Shown: positions 1 to 8,276, counted from the first letter of the stretch. The stretch is DNA of 16,023 nt from an uncultured Bacilli bacterium (GCA_934096025.1 CAKOLP010000006.1:1-16023); one strand, 5' to 3'. The notes: generated by a model not told the origin, from the sequence alone. Made by a program: numbers and translations.

Positions 1-1367
1 CTAATATACTTATTAAGTAATTTATATAATGCACTATCAGTTCTAACTTTAAAATTATATGTATCATTTATATAATCACTATAACGTAGAGTATAATTAT
101 CTAGTTGTTTTTCACTATAATAATTAAAGGTATTTTTATCAAGAATAATATACGCATCACTCTTATTTAATTTAAATAGTTCTTTAGTACTATCTAAATC
201 TTTTACATTAATACCCTCGATATTTTTTACATAATCATATATTTTACTATTTTTTAATACATATACTTCTTTACCTATAAGGGAATATATTGATTTTATA
301 ACCGTATGATTATGTCTATTTAATACGATAGCATATTCAATGTCAAGGCCATTTGTTTGATTGTAGTTATCAGTGTAATTATAATAATTAAAGTATAAAT
401 CTACTTCTTTTTGATTTACAGCTTTCATGAACTTGTTTTCATTTTTATACTTAACGAAATTAAATTCTATATCAGCAAAATTACTAAATTTACTTAAGAT
501 AACTCCGATAATTCCGCCGTATTTGCCCCCCATGATTACTTCATATGGAGAGGCATTTACAAAGCCATAATTATAAGAAATACTTTGCATTGAGTCTACT
601 TCTGTATCAGTTATTTTCATATTTGTTTGGAAACATTTAAATAACTCTTTATCAAAAGTATTTTCTAGCTCATTTTTATAAGTTTGGAAATATTTTTTTA
701 AGATACTAGATAAAACATCATTATTACTAGTCATTACAAAATACTTATTAATATCACTAAAATGATAAACTATATTGTAATCATTTTCTAAAGTAACATT
801 TAAATATTCCATTAATGGTACAATCATATATTCTAAAGATTCAGCCATAGCTTTATTTAGTTCATCTTTACTTTCATATTGTTTAAAAGCAACATCAGAA
901 GTTTTCTTTAAGTATTTTGTTACATAACTTAAATCATCACTTAATATACCAATAGTCTTGCCATTTAAGTTTTCTTCTTTAGATATAATACCTTTTTTCT
1001 TACTTACTAATACGTAATGGTCTTTATAAAATACTGTGTCTGTTTCGGAAAACTCTTTTTTGACACCAAAACTTAGCCCTGAGGGAACTTCTTTATTAGT
1101 ATAAGTTATCGGATTAATCGTTAAGTTATACTCTTTTTCAAAACTTTTTAAAAAGTCGTAAAATACCCCGTCTCCATCTAAACCAAAGACATTTATATTG
1201 TTTACTATGTTTATATTTTGAATTGTACTGATGTTTTCATTTACCCAGTTTCTTTCAGTAACGGTTAATTTGTTTTTATCACTTAATATAAAATATAAAC
1301 TTACACATATACCTATTATAATTAAAACTGTAATTATAATTAATATAATATTTTTCTTCTTTTTCAT
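1..1367 (-). CDS. Membrane-anchored receptor with two SBP-like (Venus flytrap) lobes, 3' end outside window
   Basis: The minus frame is open from an ATG at 1367 to base 1 (455 codons, no stop), so the gene is cut by the window edge. Residues 1-5 are Lys-rich (MKKKK) and residues 6-28 form one hydrophobic helix. This looks like an uncleaved anchor with the rest outside the cell. Residues about 45-245 look like a family-3 solute-binding lobe pair: LDGDGVFYDFLKSFEKEYNL, then NLNGKTIGIL, a typical hinge-strand sequence. Residues about 262-455 begin a second similar unit (GKYGGIIGVILSKF, NQKEVDLYFNYYN). Tandem lobes of this sort are known in BvgS/EvgS-type sensor kinases and in some Firmicutes diguanylate cyclases. 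A kinase or GGDEF output beyond the edge is inference; a plain binding protein is possible. It starts 13 nt after the preceding stop, with an AAAGTGAG ribosome site, so it is co-transcribed with the 1381-1854 gene. Confidence 0.7.
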   Translation of the reverse strand, partial: MKKKKNIILIIITVLIIIGICVSLYFILSDKNKLTVTERNWVNENISTIQNINIVNNINVFGLDGDGVFYDFLKSFEKEYNLTINPITYTNKEVPSGLSFGVKKEFSETDTVFYKDHYVLVSKKKGIISKEENLNGKTIGILSDDLSYVTKYLKKTSDVAFKQYESKDELNKAMAESLEYMIVPLMEYLNVTLENDYNIVYHFSDINKYFVMTSNNDVLSSILKKYFQTYKNELENTFDKELFKCFQTNMKITDTEVDSMQSISYNYGFVNASPYEVIMGGKYGGIIGVILSKFSNFADIEFNFVKYKNENKFMKAVNQKEVDLYFNYYNYTDNYNQTNGLDIEYAIVLNRHNHTVIKSIYSLIGKEVYVLKNSKIYDYVKNIEGINVKDLDSTKELFKLNKSDAYIILDKNTFNYYSEKQLDNYTLRYSDYINDTYNFKVRTDSALYKLLNKYI

Positions 1368-1380
1368 TATTACTCACTTT

Positions 1381-1854
1381 CTATTGCGTATTATTGTTCC
1401 AAACAAGGCCACTACCCGCAACATTTTTAGCTCCTAAAATGGTAAAGCCCTCACTATTTGCTGATGCTTCGGCACTTAGGACAAATGATATATCATAGTA
1501 ACTTAAGATATCTTCACTAAATAAAGATAAACTAGCTTGAGCTTTTGCTTCTGCATCAACTAGGGCTGTATCAGGAACATATTTGATATCTACATAAACT
1601 ATTCTACCCTTTATATTTATTTTAACACTTGATACTGCTGTATCTTCTTGTAACTTAGCTATATATTCAGATTTAAAATTCTCTGTTATTGGATGTTTAT
1701 CGATTTCTTCTAGGCGTGTTCCATAAACTGATTTACTTCCACCTAAAAAGAATGAAAATGTTACTGTAAGTATTGCTACCAAACATATAGCAAGTATTAA
1801 ACCTAATACTATTAAAACCTTGTTTTTCCCCCATAATTCTTTCATTTTATTCAT
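1381..1854 (-). CDS. Membrane-anchored protein of unknown function, 157 aa
   Basis: I do not recognise a family. The protein has a short basic N-terminus (MNKMKELWGKNK), one strongly hydrophobic helix at about residues 13-37, and an external domain of about 120 residues. The domain has alternating strand-like segments (SVKINIKGRIVYVDIKYV near residue 78) and a C-terminal Ala/Ser/Gly/Asn-rich tail. There is no Cys after residue 24. The ATG at 1854 is preceded by AGAGGTGG at good spacing, which supports this start over the in-frame ATG three codons later. It is the first gene of a two-gene unit with its own promoter, followed 13 nt later by the two-lobed receptor. A role as an accessory subunit of that receptor is inferred only from the shared operon. 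Confidence 0.72.
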   Translation of the reverse strand: MNKMKELWGKNKVLIVLGLILAICLVAILTVTFSFFLGGSKSVYGTRLEEIDKHPITENFKSEYIAKLQEDTAVSSVKINIKGRIVYVDIKYVPDTALVDAEAKAQASLSLFSEDILSYYDISFVLSAEASANSEGFTILGAKNVAGSGLVWNNNTQ

Positions 1855-1881
1855 GAATTTCCACCTCTTGTTAGTAATCTA

Positions 1882-1910
1882 ATTATACTATCTATTTATG
1901 CTTTTGGCAA
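1882..1910 (-). promoter_or_regulatory. Promoter for the 1854 gene and receptor operon
   Basis: On the minus strand TTGCCA (1905-1910) lies exactly 17 nt before a perfect TATAAT (1882-1887). The start codon follows about 30 nt downstream behind AGAGGTGG. The -35 matches TTGACA at five of six positions. This is one of the best sigma-A-type promoters in the window, and it separates this operon from ligA upstream. Confidence 0.75.
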
Positions 1911-1918
1911 ATTAAAAA

Positions 1919-1938
1919 GAATAATATTTTGATTATCC
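1919..1938 (-). terminator. Probable terminator of the pcrA-ligA operon
   Basis: On the minus strand GGATAAT and ATTATTC pair over seven positions, one of them G-U, around a six-nt loop, followed by TTTTTAATTT. The ligA stop codon sits inside the left arm. The stem is AT-rich and weak, but its place right at the ligA end and upstream of a new promoter fits. Confidence 0.5.
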
Positions 1939-3942
1939 TTTTGTTAAAGTGCTTAGAACTTCTAAAGTTTTAGCTTCATTCCAAATTACTCTATTTAGTT
2001 TTAAAGCTTGGTCATATTTAGAACCAGGATTTGCCCCTACTATAACTACATCGGTATTTTTGGAGACTGATTCACTTACTATTCCTTTATAACTTTCAAG
2101 TATTTCTTTTATTTCGTTTCTTGAATAGCCCTCGATGGTTCCCGTAATTACAAATTTTTTCATAGAAATAAGTTCATCATTTTGGAGAGCTTTGCCTAAA
2201 TAGTTCATGTTAATTCCTAAAGCTCTTAATTCATTTATTAATTCAGTGTGAGTTTCAAAAAAGCCAACAACACTTTGAGCCGTGATAGTCCCTATATCTT
2301 TAATACTTTGGAGGTCTTCTAGGGTCGCACTTTTTAATAAATCCATATTAGAAAAATTACTAGCTAGAATCTTGGCAGTTTTAACTCCTACTTCTTTTAT
2401 ACCTAAGCCATATAAAAGTTTATCTAAACTCCTATTTTTAGATTCTTTTATATTTTCAATCATCTTATTAAGACTTTTTTCTCCATAACCATCAAATTCC
2501 ATGATAGCTTTCTTTTTTTCTTCCAGACTATATAAATCAGTTATACTTTTAATAAATCCTAAGTTGTATAATTCTTCGACTATTTCATCTCCTAGTCCCT
2601 CGATATTCATGGCATCACGAGAAACATAATGGATAATATTTTCTATATTTCTTTTTTTACAAGCTTTATTTACACAGTAATAATCTACTTGCCCCTCTTT
2701 TTTTACAAGGCTCTCATGACACATCGGGCATTTAGTTATCATTTTAAAGTCTTGCTCTTGGCCAGTTCTTCTTTCTAACTTGGCTTCTACGACTTCAGGT
2801 ATTACATCTCCAGCTTTTCTAATGGAAACAATATCACCAATTTTTAAGTTTTTTAGTTTTACATATTCTTCGTTATGTAGTGTTGCCCTCCGAATAGTTG
2901 AGCCATTAATAAGAACTGGTTCTAAAACAGCATTCGGAGTAATTCTTCCTGTTCTTCCTACCGTAAAAATAATATCTTTTAACTTAGTTAATACTTCTTT
3001 AGCTGGAAACTTATATGCTACTGCCCATCTCGGGTATTTATTTGTTTGCCCAAGGCTTTCTTGCATATTTAAATCATCTACTTTTATAACTACCCCGTCT
3101 ATTTCATAACTAAGACTCTCTCTTTTTTTGGCAACATCATTAATAAAAGCCATTACTTCTGTTTCATTACATACTAATTTATTAGCTTTATTAGTTTTAA
3201 AACCTAGATCTGACATAAAATCTAAGGCTTCACTTTGAGAATGAATATTAAATTTTTTAGCTTCTGGTAAGTAATAAGCAAAATTGTCTAATTTTCTTTT
3301 AGCGGTTTCTTTAGAATCTAATTGTCTTATAGATCCTGCAGCTGCATTTCTAACATTTTGAAGTTTGTTAAGTCCTTGTTTTTCACGTTCAATATTTAGT
3401 TTTTCAAGAGTATCCTTGTGCATAAATATTTCCCCACGAACTTCTATATCTATAGGTCTTTTTAATTCAAGAGGAATAGCTTTAATTGTTTTGACATTAT
3501 GAGTAATATCTTCACCAATAAGCCCATCACCTCTCGTTATTCCCCTTACTAATTTACCTTTTTCATAAATTAAAGCGACACCTAGCCCATCTATTTTATA
3601 TTCACAAACAAATTTAGCATCTTTTATTTCCTTTTTGATTCTTTTAATAAAATCAATTACTTCATCTTCACTAAAGACATCTTGAATACTAAGCATCGGT
3701 TTATCTCTTACGACTTTTTGGAATTTATCAATTACTTCGCCCCCAACTCTTTTAGTGGGACTATTAGAATAAGCATATTCCGGATATTCTAATTCAATAT
3801 TTTCTAGTTCCCTTAGGTATTTATCAAATTCCTGATCCGTAATTGTGGGATTATCTAATACATAATAATTGTAATTAGCTTCGTTTAAAATCTTTGTTAG
3901 TTCTTCTACTCTTTTTTTGATTTCTTCAGTTCCATAAGTCAT
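1933..3942 (-). CDS. ligA: NAD-dependent DNA ligase LigA
   Basis: This enzyme seals nicks in duplex DNA using NAD+, in Okazaki-fragment joining and repair. With the ATG at 3942 it is 669 residues, the usual LigA length. The Ia domain has EANYNYYVLDNPTITDQEFD (21-40). The adenylation motif EYKIDG (114-119) has nucleophile Lys116. The nucleotidyltransferase domain continues with IRQLDS, SYEIDGVVIKVD (278-289) and WAVAYKFP (306-313). An OB fold follows, then a four-Cys zinc finger (C405, C408, C423, C428), helix-hairpin-helix repeats (YGLGIKEVG, 511-519) and a C-terminal BRCT domain (about 595-669). The frame extends seven codons upstream to a TTG at 3963. The ATG at 3942 is preferred because AGAAGGAG lies nine nt before it and the TTG would overlap its own ribosome site. 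It overlaps the preceding gene by 17 nt, suggesting translational coupling. Confidence 0.98.
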   Translation of the reverse strand: MTYGTEEIKKRVEELTKILNEANYNYYVLDNPTITDQEFDKYLRELENIELEYPEYAYSNSPTKRVGGEVIDKFQKVVRDKPMLSIQDVFSEDEVIDFIKRIKKEIKDAKFVCEYKIDGLGVALIYEKGKLVRGITRGDGLIGEDITHNVKTIKAIPLELKRPIDIEVRGEIFMHKDTLEKLNIEREKQGLNKLQNVRNAAAGSIRQLDSKETAKRKLDNFAYYLPEAKKFNIHSQSEALDFMSDLGFKTNKANKLVCNETEVMAFINDVAKKRESLSYEIDGVVIKVDDLNMQESLGQTNKYPRWAVAYKFPAKEVLTKLKDIIFTVGRTGRITPNAVLEPVLINGSTIRRATLHNEEYVKLKNLKIGDIVSIRKAGDVIPEVVEAKLERRTGQEQDFKMITKCPMCHESLVKKEGQVDYYCVNKACKKRNIENIIHYVSRDAMNIEGLGDEIVEELYNLGFIKSITDLYSLEEKKKAIMEFDGYGEKSLNKMIENIKESKNRSLDKLLYGLGIKEVGVKTAKILASNFSNMDLLKSATLEDLQSIKDIGTITAQSVVGFFETHTELINELRALGINMNYLGKALQNDELISMKKFVITGTIEGYSRNEIKEILESYKGIVSESVSKNTDVVIVGANPGSKYDQALKLNRVIWNEAKTLEVLSTLTKG

Positions 3943-4810
3943 CGGGATATTCTCCTTCTTCAATTAATTTATTAATGCTTTCTTTTACTAATGCTAAGTC
4001 TTCTTTATAAGTCATGCCTATCCATTTACTTTTAGAAGCTTTTGAACAAATTCTAAATGTCTTATTTTTTATTCCCATCTTTAATACTTCTGGTAATAAA
4101 AACTCACTATTTAAATCTATATTACCATGAATAAATTTATCAAATTCTTGTTCTAATAATGGTAAGAAATTTTTTCTTAAACCAAAAAAGTTAACCGATA
4201 CCAAAGTGTCTTGATTTATTGGAAATTCTTCATTGGTAATTAAACTCCGCGCTATTACCATATTTTCTTTTTCAGTAATTTCACATTCGATAATATCTTG
4301 AATAAAACCCTTTTCTTCCTTAACAACCCCTCTTTTTACTTTTCCATGTTCACTTTTTGTTACACAATAAGGATAATTTACACTTAAATAGTCTTCTTGA
4401 TTTTCTGCAAAAAAATTAAGGGCCACTTCATAAGAATTATAACCATAGAAATCATCAGCATTAATTAAAACAAAATCATCATCAATTAAATCACGTGCGC
4501 AATATAGGGCATGGCCTGTCCCTAGCATTTTAACTCTATCTTTTGGTAAGGTAACATCACTAGGTATACAATCAAGCTCTTGAAAAGCAAGCTCTATTTT
4601 TATATTCTTATACTTATTAATTATATTAGTTTTAAAATATTCTTCATGTTCTTTTCTTATTATAAATATTACTTTTTCAAAGCCAGCTTTTTTAGCATCA
4701 TAAACGGAATAATCCGCTATAATCTCCTTGCTTGGTCCTACGGGTTCAATTTGCTTAAGGCCTCCGAAACGACTTCCCATCCCTGCAGCCATTATTACTA
4801 AAGTTTTCAT
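3926..4810 (-). CDS. Sugar-phosphate-type nucleotidyltransferase (GT-A/RmlA-like fold), 294 aa
   Basis: The N-terminus MAAGMGSRFGGLKQIEPVG (7-25) is the NTP-binding loop of the NTP_transferase family, which joins an NTP to a sugar-1-phosphate or related phosphate. GTGHALYCARD (97-107) and INADDFYG (116-123) match the base-contacting segment and the metal-binding Asp of the family. The rest is the usual alpha/beta C-terminal part, without the left-handed helix repeat of GlmU-type enzymes. The substrate cannot be read from the sequence; RmlA-, GalU- and LicC-like specificities are all possible. The ATG at 4810 has AAGGAGAG before it. The gene starts three nt after the pcrA stop and ends 17 nt inside ligA, so it sits between two DNA-maintenance genes in one message. 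The protein looks soluble and cytoplasmic. Confidence 0.88.
   Translation of the reverse strand: MKTLVIMAAGMGSRFGGLKQIEPVGPSKEIIADYSVYDAKKAGFEKVIFIIRKEHEEYFKTNIINKYKNIKIELAFQELDCIPSDVTLPKDRVKMLGTGHALYCARDLIDDDFVLINADDFYGYNSYEVALNFFAENQEDYLSVNYPYCVTKSEHGKVKRGVVKEEKGFIQDIIECEITEKENMVIARSLITNEEFPINQDTLVSVNFFGLRKNFLPLLEQEFDKFIHGNIDLNSEFLLPEVLKMGIKNKTFRICSKASKSKWIGMTYKEDLALVKESINKLIEEGEYPDDLWN
3952..3959 (-). promoter_or_regulatory. ligA ribosome-binding site inside the upstream gene
   Basis: The minus strand reads AGAAGGAG, with nine nt to the ATG at 3942. It lies within the last codons of the nucleotidyltransferase gene, encoding its EEGE residues. It decides the ligA start against the longer TTG reading. 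Confidence 0.8.
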
Positions 4811-4813
4811 TTT

Positions 4814-6886
4814 TTACACTCTCCTTAATCCTTCATAATTTTTCAAAACTTTTTTTACGCCATAATTTTTAGAAAAGGCAATAGTTAAATACTTATCATC
4901 ATTTTCAAGTACTACCCCTTTTCCAAATAGTTTATGCACTACAATATCACCATTATTATATTCCCCGACTACTTTATTTATAGTACTCTTTATTATGTTT
5001 TTAATAATTGGCGCTTCTTCTTTTGCTAGTAAAGATGTATCAATTTCACTAATAAATCTTGAGGGAATATTAGATATTATATTACCATAAAGCATTCTTC
5101 TTTTAGCATTCGTTATATATAGTCTTTCTTTTGCTCTAGTTATAGCTACATAACAAAGCCTTCGTTCTTCTTCAAGGTCCTCTTTTGTGTCTAGAGACAT
5201 TGAATGAGGCATTATTCCTTCTTCCATACCTATTAAAAATACTACCCTAAATTCAAGACCTTTAGCGGCGTGCATAGTCATAAGAGTAATGGTGTTATCA
5301 TCTTCACTATGGTCAGCACTATCTGCTACTAAGCTTATATCTTCTAAAAAGTCATCCAAGTTAACATTACCAGTTTCGTTTTGGTAGTTTTCTGTTATAC
5401 TTCTAAATTCCATTAAGTTATCTAATCTAATTTGTGATTCGATATTATTATCGCTTTCTAACTCAGCTTTTATTCCTGTTTTTGATAAAATTAAGTCAAT
5501 TAATTCGGTTAAATCTAGATTTTTAGCTTCTTCTTTTAATTCTTCAATTAGTTTTTTAAATTCTAATTCCTTTGGCTTACTTAAACAATCAAACATACTA
5601 GTATTTAAACTATTGGCTACAATTTCTATTTCTTCTATAGACTTAGCTCCAATTCCTCGTTTTGGATAATTAATTATTCTTTTTAAAGATATGTCATCAT
5701 TACTATTGGCGATTAACCTTAAGTAACAAATTAAATCTTTGATTTCTTTTCTCTTATAAAAGTAGTAACTACCTACAACTTTATATGGCCAGTTTTCTTT
5801 TAATATTCCGTCTTCTATACTTCTTGCTTGGGCATTTGTTCGATATAAAACAGCAAAATCTTCGTAATCATAACCCATGGCAAGTAAGTCTTTAATTTCT
5901 TTTACAACATAGTTAACTTCTTCTTTATCATCTATTGCTCTTTTATACTTGATTTTTATACCTTCTCCTAAATCACTGTATAAATGAACTTCTTTTTTAG
6001 ATTCATTATTTTTAATTACACTGTTTGCCGCATTTAATATTGTATTAGTACTTCGATAGTTTTGGTTTAAAGTTATTATCAAAGCATCTTTATAGTCATG
6101 TTCAAAATTTAGGATATTTCGGTAATTGGACCACCTAAACCCATATATACTTTGGTTTACATCACCTACTGCAAAAAGATTTTTGTATTTACTAGCAAGC
6201 TTTTTTACTAATTTGTATTGAACTTCATTTGTATCTTGATATTCATCAATAAGAATGTATTTAAATTTTTCTTGATATCTAGAAAGTATTTCTTTATTAT
6301 CAAAAAGTTTTACAGGTAATAAAAGCAAGTCATCAAAATCTAAAGTATTATTTCTTTTCAAGATTTTTTCATATTCTTCATATATTCTAATAACAACACG
6401 GTCATAATCACTGTTAAAATACTTTTCTATTTCTCCACGACTTAACATTTCATTTTTAATAAAACTAATTTTGTTTCTTATATAACTTGGTGAATAATCT
6501 TTAACATTTAGGTGCATATCCTTTAGAATCTTTTTAATTATACTTAAGACATCATCACCATCTATTATGGTAAAGTTTCGACTTAGTCCCAAAGTTTCAT
6601 AATTTTCACGTATTATTTTTACTCCGAGTGAATGAAATGTTCCTACGAAAGCATAATTTTCAGAAACAATATTATCTACTCTTGCACGCATTTCTTTAGC
6701 TGCTTTATTAGTAAAAGTTATTGCTAATATATTACCTGAATAAACACCATTATTTATAAGATTAGCTATTCTTGTAGTAAGTACCTTAGTTTTTCCCGAA
6801 CCTGCTCCGGCTAGAACAAGACATGGGCCGTCCCTATGCAAAACTGCTTCTTTTTGCTCTTTATTTAATCCATCCGTTATATCCAT
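4814..6886 (-). CDS. pcrA: ATP-dependent 3'-5' DNA helicase PcrA (UvrD/Rep family)
   Basis: This superfamily 1A helicase unwinds DNA in repair, rolling-circle replication and clearing of recombination intermediates. With the ATG at 6886 it is 690 residues. Visible motifs, in order: Q motif region LNKEQKEAV (7-15), Walker A AGAGSGKT (26-33), motif Ia ITFTNKAAKEM (56-66), Walker B DEYQDTN (214-220), motif III GDVNQSIYGFR (241-251), motif IV QNYRST (275-280), motif V TMHAAKGLEF (near 543) and motif VI VAITRAKERL (near 588). The C-terminal segment (GDIVVHKLFGKGVVLENDD) matches the PcrA/UvrD Tudor-like RNA-polymerase-binding tail. The frame extends three codons upstream to a GTG at 6895, but that GTG overlaps the GGGAG ribosome site, which lies eight nt before the chosen ATG. 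It is first in the pcrA - nucleotidyltransferase - ligA operon; the pcrA-ligA linkage is common in Firmicutes. Confidence 0.97.
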   Translation of the reverse strand: MDITDGLNKEQKEAVLHRDGPCLVLAGAGSGKTKVLTTRIANLINNGVYSGNILAITFTNKAAKEMRARVDNIVSENYAFVGTFHSLGVKIIRENYETLGLSRNFTIIDGDDVLSIIKKILKDMHLNVKDYSPSYIRNKISFIKNEMLSRGEIEKYFNSDYDRVVIRIYEEYEKILKRNNTLDFDDLLLLPVKLFDNKEILSRYQEKFKYILIDEYQDTNEVQYKLVKKLASKYKNLFAVGDVNQSIYGFRWSNYRNILNFEHDYKDALIITLNQNYRSTNTILNAANSVIKNNESKKEVHLYSDLGEGIKIKYKRAIDDKEEVNYVVKEIKDLLAMGYDYEDFAVLYRTNAQARSIEDGILKENWPYKVVGSYYFYKRKEIKDLICYLRLIANSNDDISLKRIINYPKRGIGAKSIEEIEIVANSLNTSMFDCLSKPKELEFKKLIEELKEEAKNLDLTELIDLILSKTGIKAELESDNNIESQIRLDNLMEFRSITENYQNETGNVNLDDFLEDISLVADSADHSEDDNTITLMTMHAAKGLEFRVVFLIGMEEGIMPHSMSLDTKEDLEEERRLCYVAITRAKERLYITNAKRRMLYGNIISNIPSRFISEIDTSLLAKEEAPIIKNIIKSTINKVVGEYNNGDIVVHKLFGKGVVLENDDKYLTIAFSKNYGVKKVLKNYEGLRRV

Positions 6887-6909
6887 TTTTAACACTCCCT
6901 AACATTATA

Positions 6910-6918
6910 ATTATAACA
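6910..6918 (-). promoter_or_regulatory. Extended -10 promoter for the pcrA operon
   Basis: On the minus strand TGTTATAAT gives a TGnTATAAT extended -10. A second TATAAT follows directly at 6904-6909. No convincing -35 is seen, as expected for extended -10 promoters. It lies between the upstream gene's terminator and the pcrA ribosome site, so the 5' leader would be very short. Confidence 0.6.
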
Positions 6919-6942
6919 TCGAAATATTTTATTAGAAAGAAA

Positions 6943-6960
6943 AAACGCGATAAAGCGTTT
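6943..6960 (-). terminator. Terminator of the pilin-like gene
   Basis: On the minus strand AAACGC and GCGTTT form a six-bp stem around a TTTATC loop, followed by TTTTTCTTTC. It starts six nt after the stop codon of the 6966-8192 gene and is the most GC-rich hairpin locally. Confidence 0.8.
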
Positions 6961-6965
6961 AATTT

Positions 6966-8192
6966 TTAGTTCTTTGGAACCTCACATTCATCACCAAGAG
7001 GATCAAATAAACATTTAGTACAATAACTAACATTTGTTTTAGAATTTTCCATGGCATCTAGTGTACCATCAACAAGACTTAAGCCAAAATCTAAAATCGT
7101 CGGTATAATAAATACTATTAAGGCTGCAAAAAGTCTTTTTCCAAAAGTCATAAGCACTTCTTTATTTGGCTTTTCATTACTATTTAATACAGCTTTAGCT
7201 AAATCGATGCTACCCAAAATAATTAAGATTAAAGGAATAAGTAATTTAGCAATAAACAACATATATCCAAAAGCTCTAAATACTGTTAGCACTCCTTTAT
7301 TTCCTTTACAGAAAGTTAAATTCGTATCTATTTCATTATTACTATCTAATCTAGCCCCAGTTCCTTTATTAAGTGAATTTTTTAAATCATTTTCAATTGA
7401 ACCACCTATATCATTAAGATTATCTCTGATATCATCTGCTTCTTCTTTTGATAATTCACCATTTGCTTCTTTTTCTGCTATTTCTTTTTCCCATTTTGTT
7501 TTCATATCATCAAAATTTTCTTTTACGGATTGCACTGCATTTTTATAAGCATTTGAATTACTTATAAAGGTTGGTATTTTATTACCTTCTAAATATACTT
7601 CTTCAAAATCATTGTTCATTTTTTGAATTACATCATCTGCTGTTTTATATTTACCAGCAATAATATCATCTAAGCTTATATCTCCAATAGACCAATTTTT
7701 AAAGTAGCTATTTATAGTATCAGTAAAATTATATATTCTTTGTTGTTGTGATGCTTCTACGTATCTTACTCCAGCTCCCTCTTTGCTCTTACAATAATCT
7801 GAATTATTTGAAAAGCAATGTTGACGTGATAATCCGCCCCCTAAATCGTAATACCCTTGTTTGGGACACACAAAATTATCTTTATTTATAATTATATGAG
7901 GATCAAAATATTTAATATTTGCTAATCCCTCTAAAGGACCTTCAACTACATCTAATTTGCTTGAAAACTCATTTGCATCACTCGACTCTCCTACACCGAA
8001 TTGATTATTTTTTACATTATATAGTAAATATACATTATATGTTCTATTAGCCGATGCTGTTGTATCATAATATTGATTTCGATAAGTACATAAAGTCAAA
8101 TATTTGCCATCTACTAAAGAGCTGGCTTCACTAGTTACAATTCCTACTAAAAATAATAAACAGGCTATTAATAGATATTTTATATTTTTCAT
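6966..8192 (-). CDS. Secreted/membrane protein with C-terminal two-helix T4SS-pilin-like domain, 408 aa
   Basis: Residues 1-24 look like a signal peptide (basic MKNIK, hydrophobic core, SEASS). A Cys-containing outer domain follows (C35, C109, C126, C134), then a charged, helical, probably coiled-coil stretch at about 215-275. Near the C-terminus two hydrophobic helices (about 310-335 and 350-374) are joined by a short polar hairpin with conserved-looking elements: KLLIPLILIILGSIDLAKAV and FGKRLFAALIVFIIPTILDF. This arrangement resembles the VirB2/TrbC and T4SS-pilin families of two-helix membrane proteins. The last 20 residues hold three more Cys (391, 394, 403), which could form disulfides outside. 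The large N-terminal domain is unlike ordinary pilins, and no VirB4/VirD4 gene is nearby, so I make no claim of conjugation. GGTGAG lies three nt before the ATG. It has its own promoter and terminator. Confidence 0.75.
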   Translation of the reverse strand: MKNIKYLLIACLLFLVGIVTSEASSLVDGKYLTLCTYRNQYYDTTASANRTYNVYLLYNVKNNQFGVGESSDANEFSSKLDVVEGPLEGLANIKYFDPHIIINKDNFVCPKQGYYDLGGGLSRQHCFSNNSDYCKSKEGAGVRYVEASQQQRIYNFTDTINSYFKNWSIGDISLDDIIAGKYKTADDVIQKMNNDFEEVYLEGNKIPTFISNSNAYKNAVQSVKENFDDMKTKWEKEIAEKEANGELSKEEADDIRDNLNDIGGSIENDLKNSLNKGTGARLDSNNEIDTNLTFCKGNKGVLTVFRAFGYMLFIAKLLIPLILIILGSIDLAKAVLNSNEKPNKEVLMTFGKRLFAALIVFIIPTILDFGLSLVDGTLDAMENSKTNVSYCTKCLFDPLGDECEVPKN

Positions 8193-8211
8193 AATCTCAC
8201 CACTTAAATAG

Positions 8212-8220
8212 ATTATACCA
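8212..8220 (-). promoter_or_regulatory. Extended -10 promoter for the pilin-like gene
   Basis: The minus strand reads TGGTATAAT, an extended -10 with a perfect TATAAT, about 20 nt before the start at 8192. The -35 is poor. It diverges from the promoter at 8248-8276. Confidence 0.55.
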
Positions 8221-8247
8221 ATAATTAAGTATTTTATCTAGGTTTTA

Positions 8248-8276
8248 TTGACATTTCAGGTAAAAAAGTATAATAT
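8248..8276 (+). promoter_or_regulatory. Promoter for the transglutaminase-like gene
   Basis: There is a perfect TTGACA at 8248-8253. The -10 is either TATAAT at 8269-8274 (15-nt spacer) or TAATAT at 8271-8276 (17-nt spacer). AAAGGAG at 8286-8292 and the ATG at 8301 follow. The promoter thus looks intact even though the gene it drives is frameshifted. Confidence 0.7.

Noticed and set aside
1231..1437. Plus-strand open frame of 68 codons
   Set aside because: It lies antisense across the start of the receptor gene and the end of the 157-aa gene, has runs of Ile and Phe from AT-rich sequence, and has no ribosome site.
2780..3109. Plus-strand open frame inside ligA
   Set aside because: It is a shadow of the conserved LigA coding sequence, with no start signal.
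3943..3963. TTG start giving a 676-aa LigA
   Set aside because: The TTG overlaps the AGAAGGAG site that serves the ATG at 3942, and LigA proteins do not need the extra residues.
6887..6895. GTG start for PcrA
   Set aside because: The GTG abuts the GGGAG ribosome site with no spacing; the ATG at 6886 has eight nt.
7051..7548. Plus-strand open frame of 165 codons
   Set aside because: It is antisense to the pilin-like gene, whose signal peptide, membrane hairpin, ribosome site and terminator are all coherent. The plus frame is Ser/Phe/Leu-rich by reverse-complement bias.
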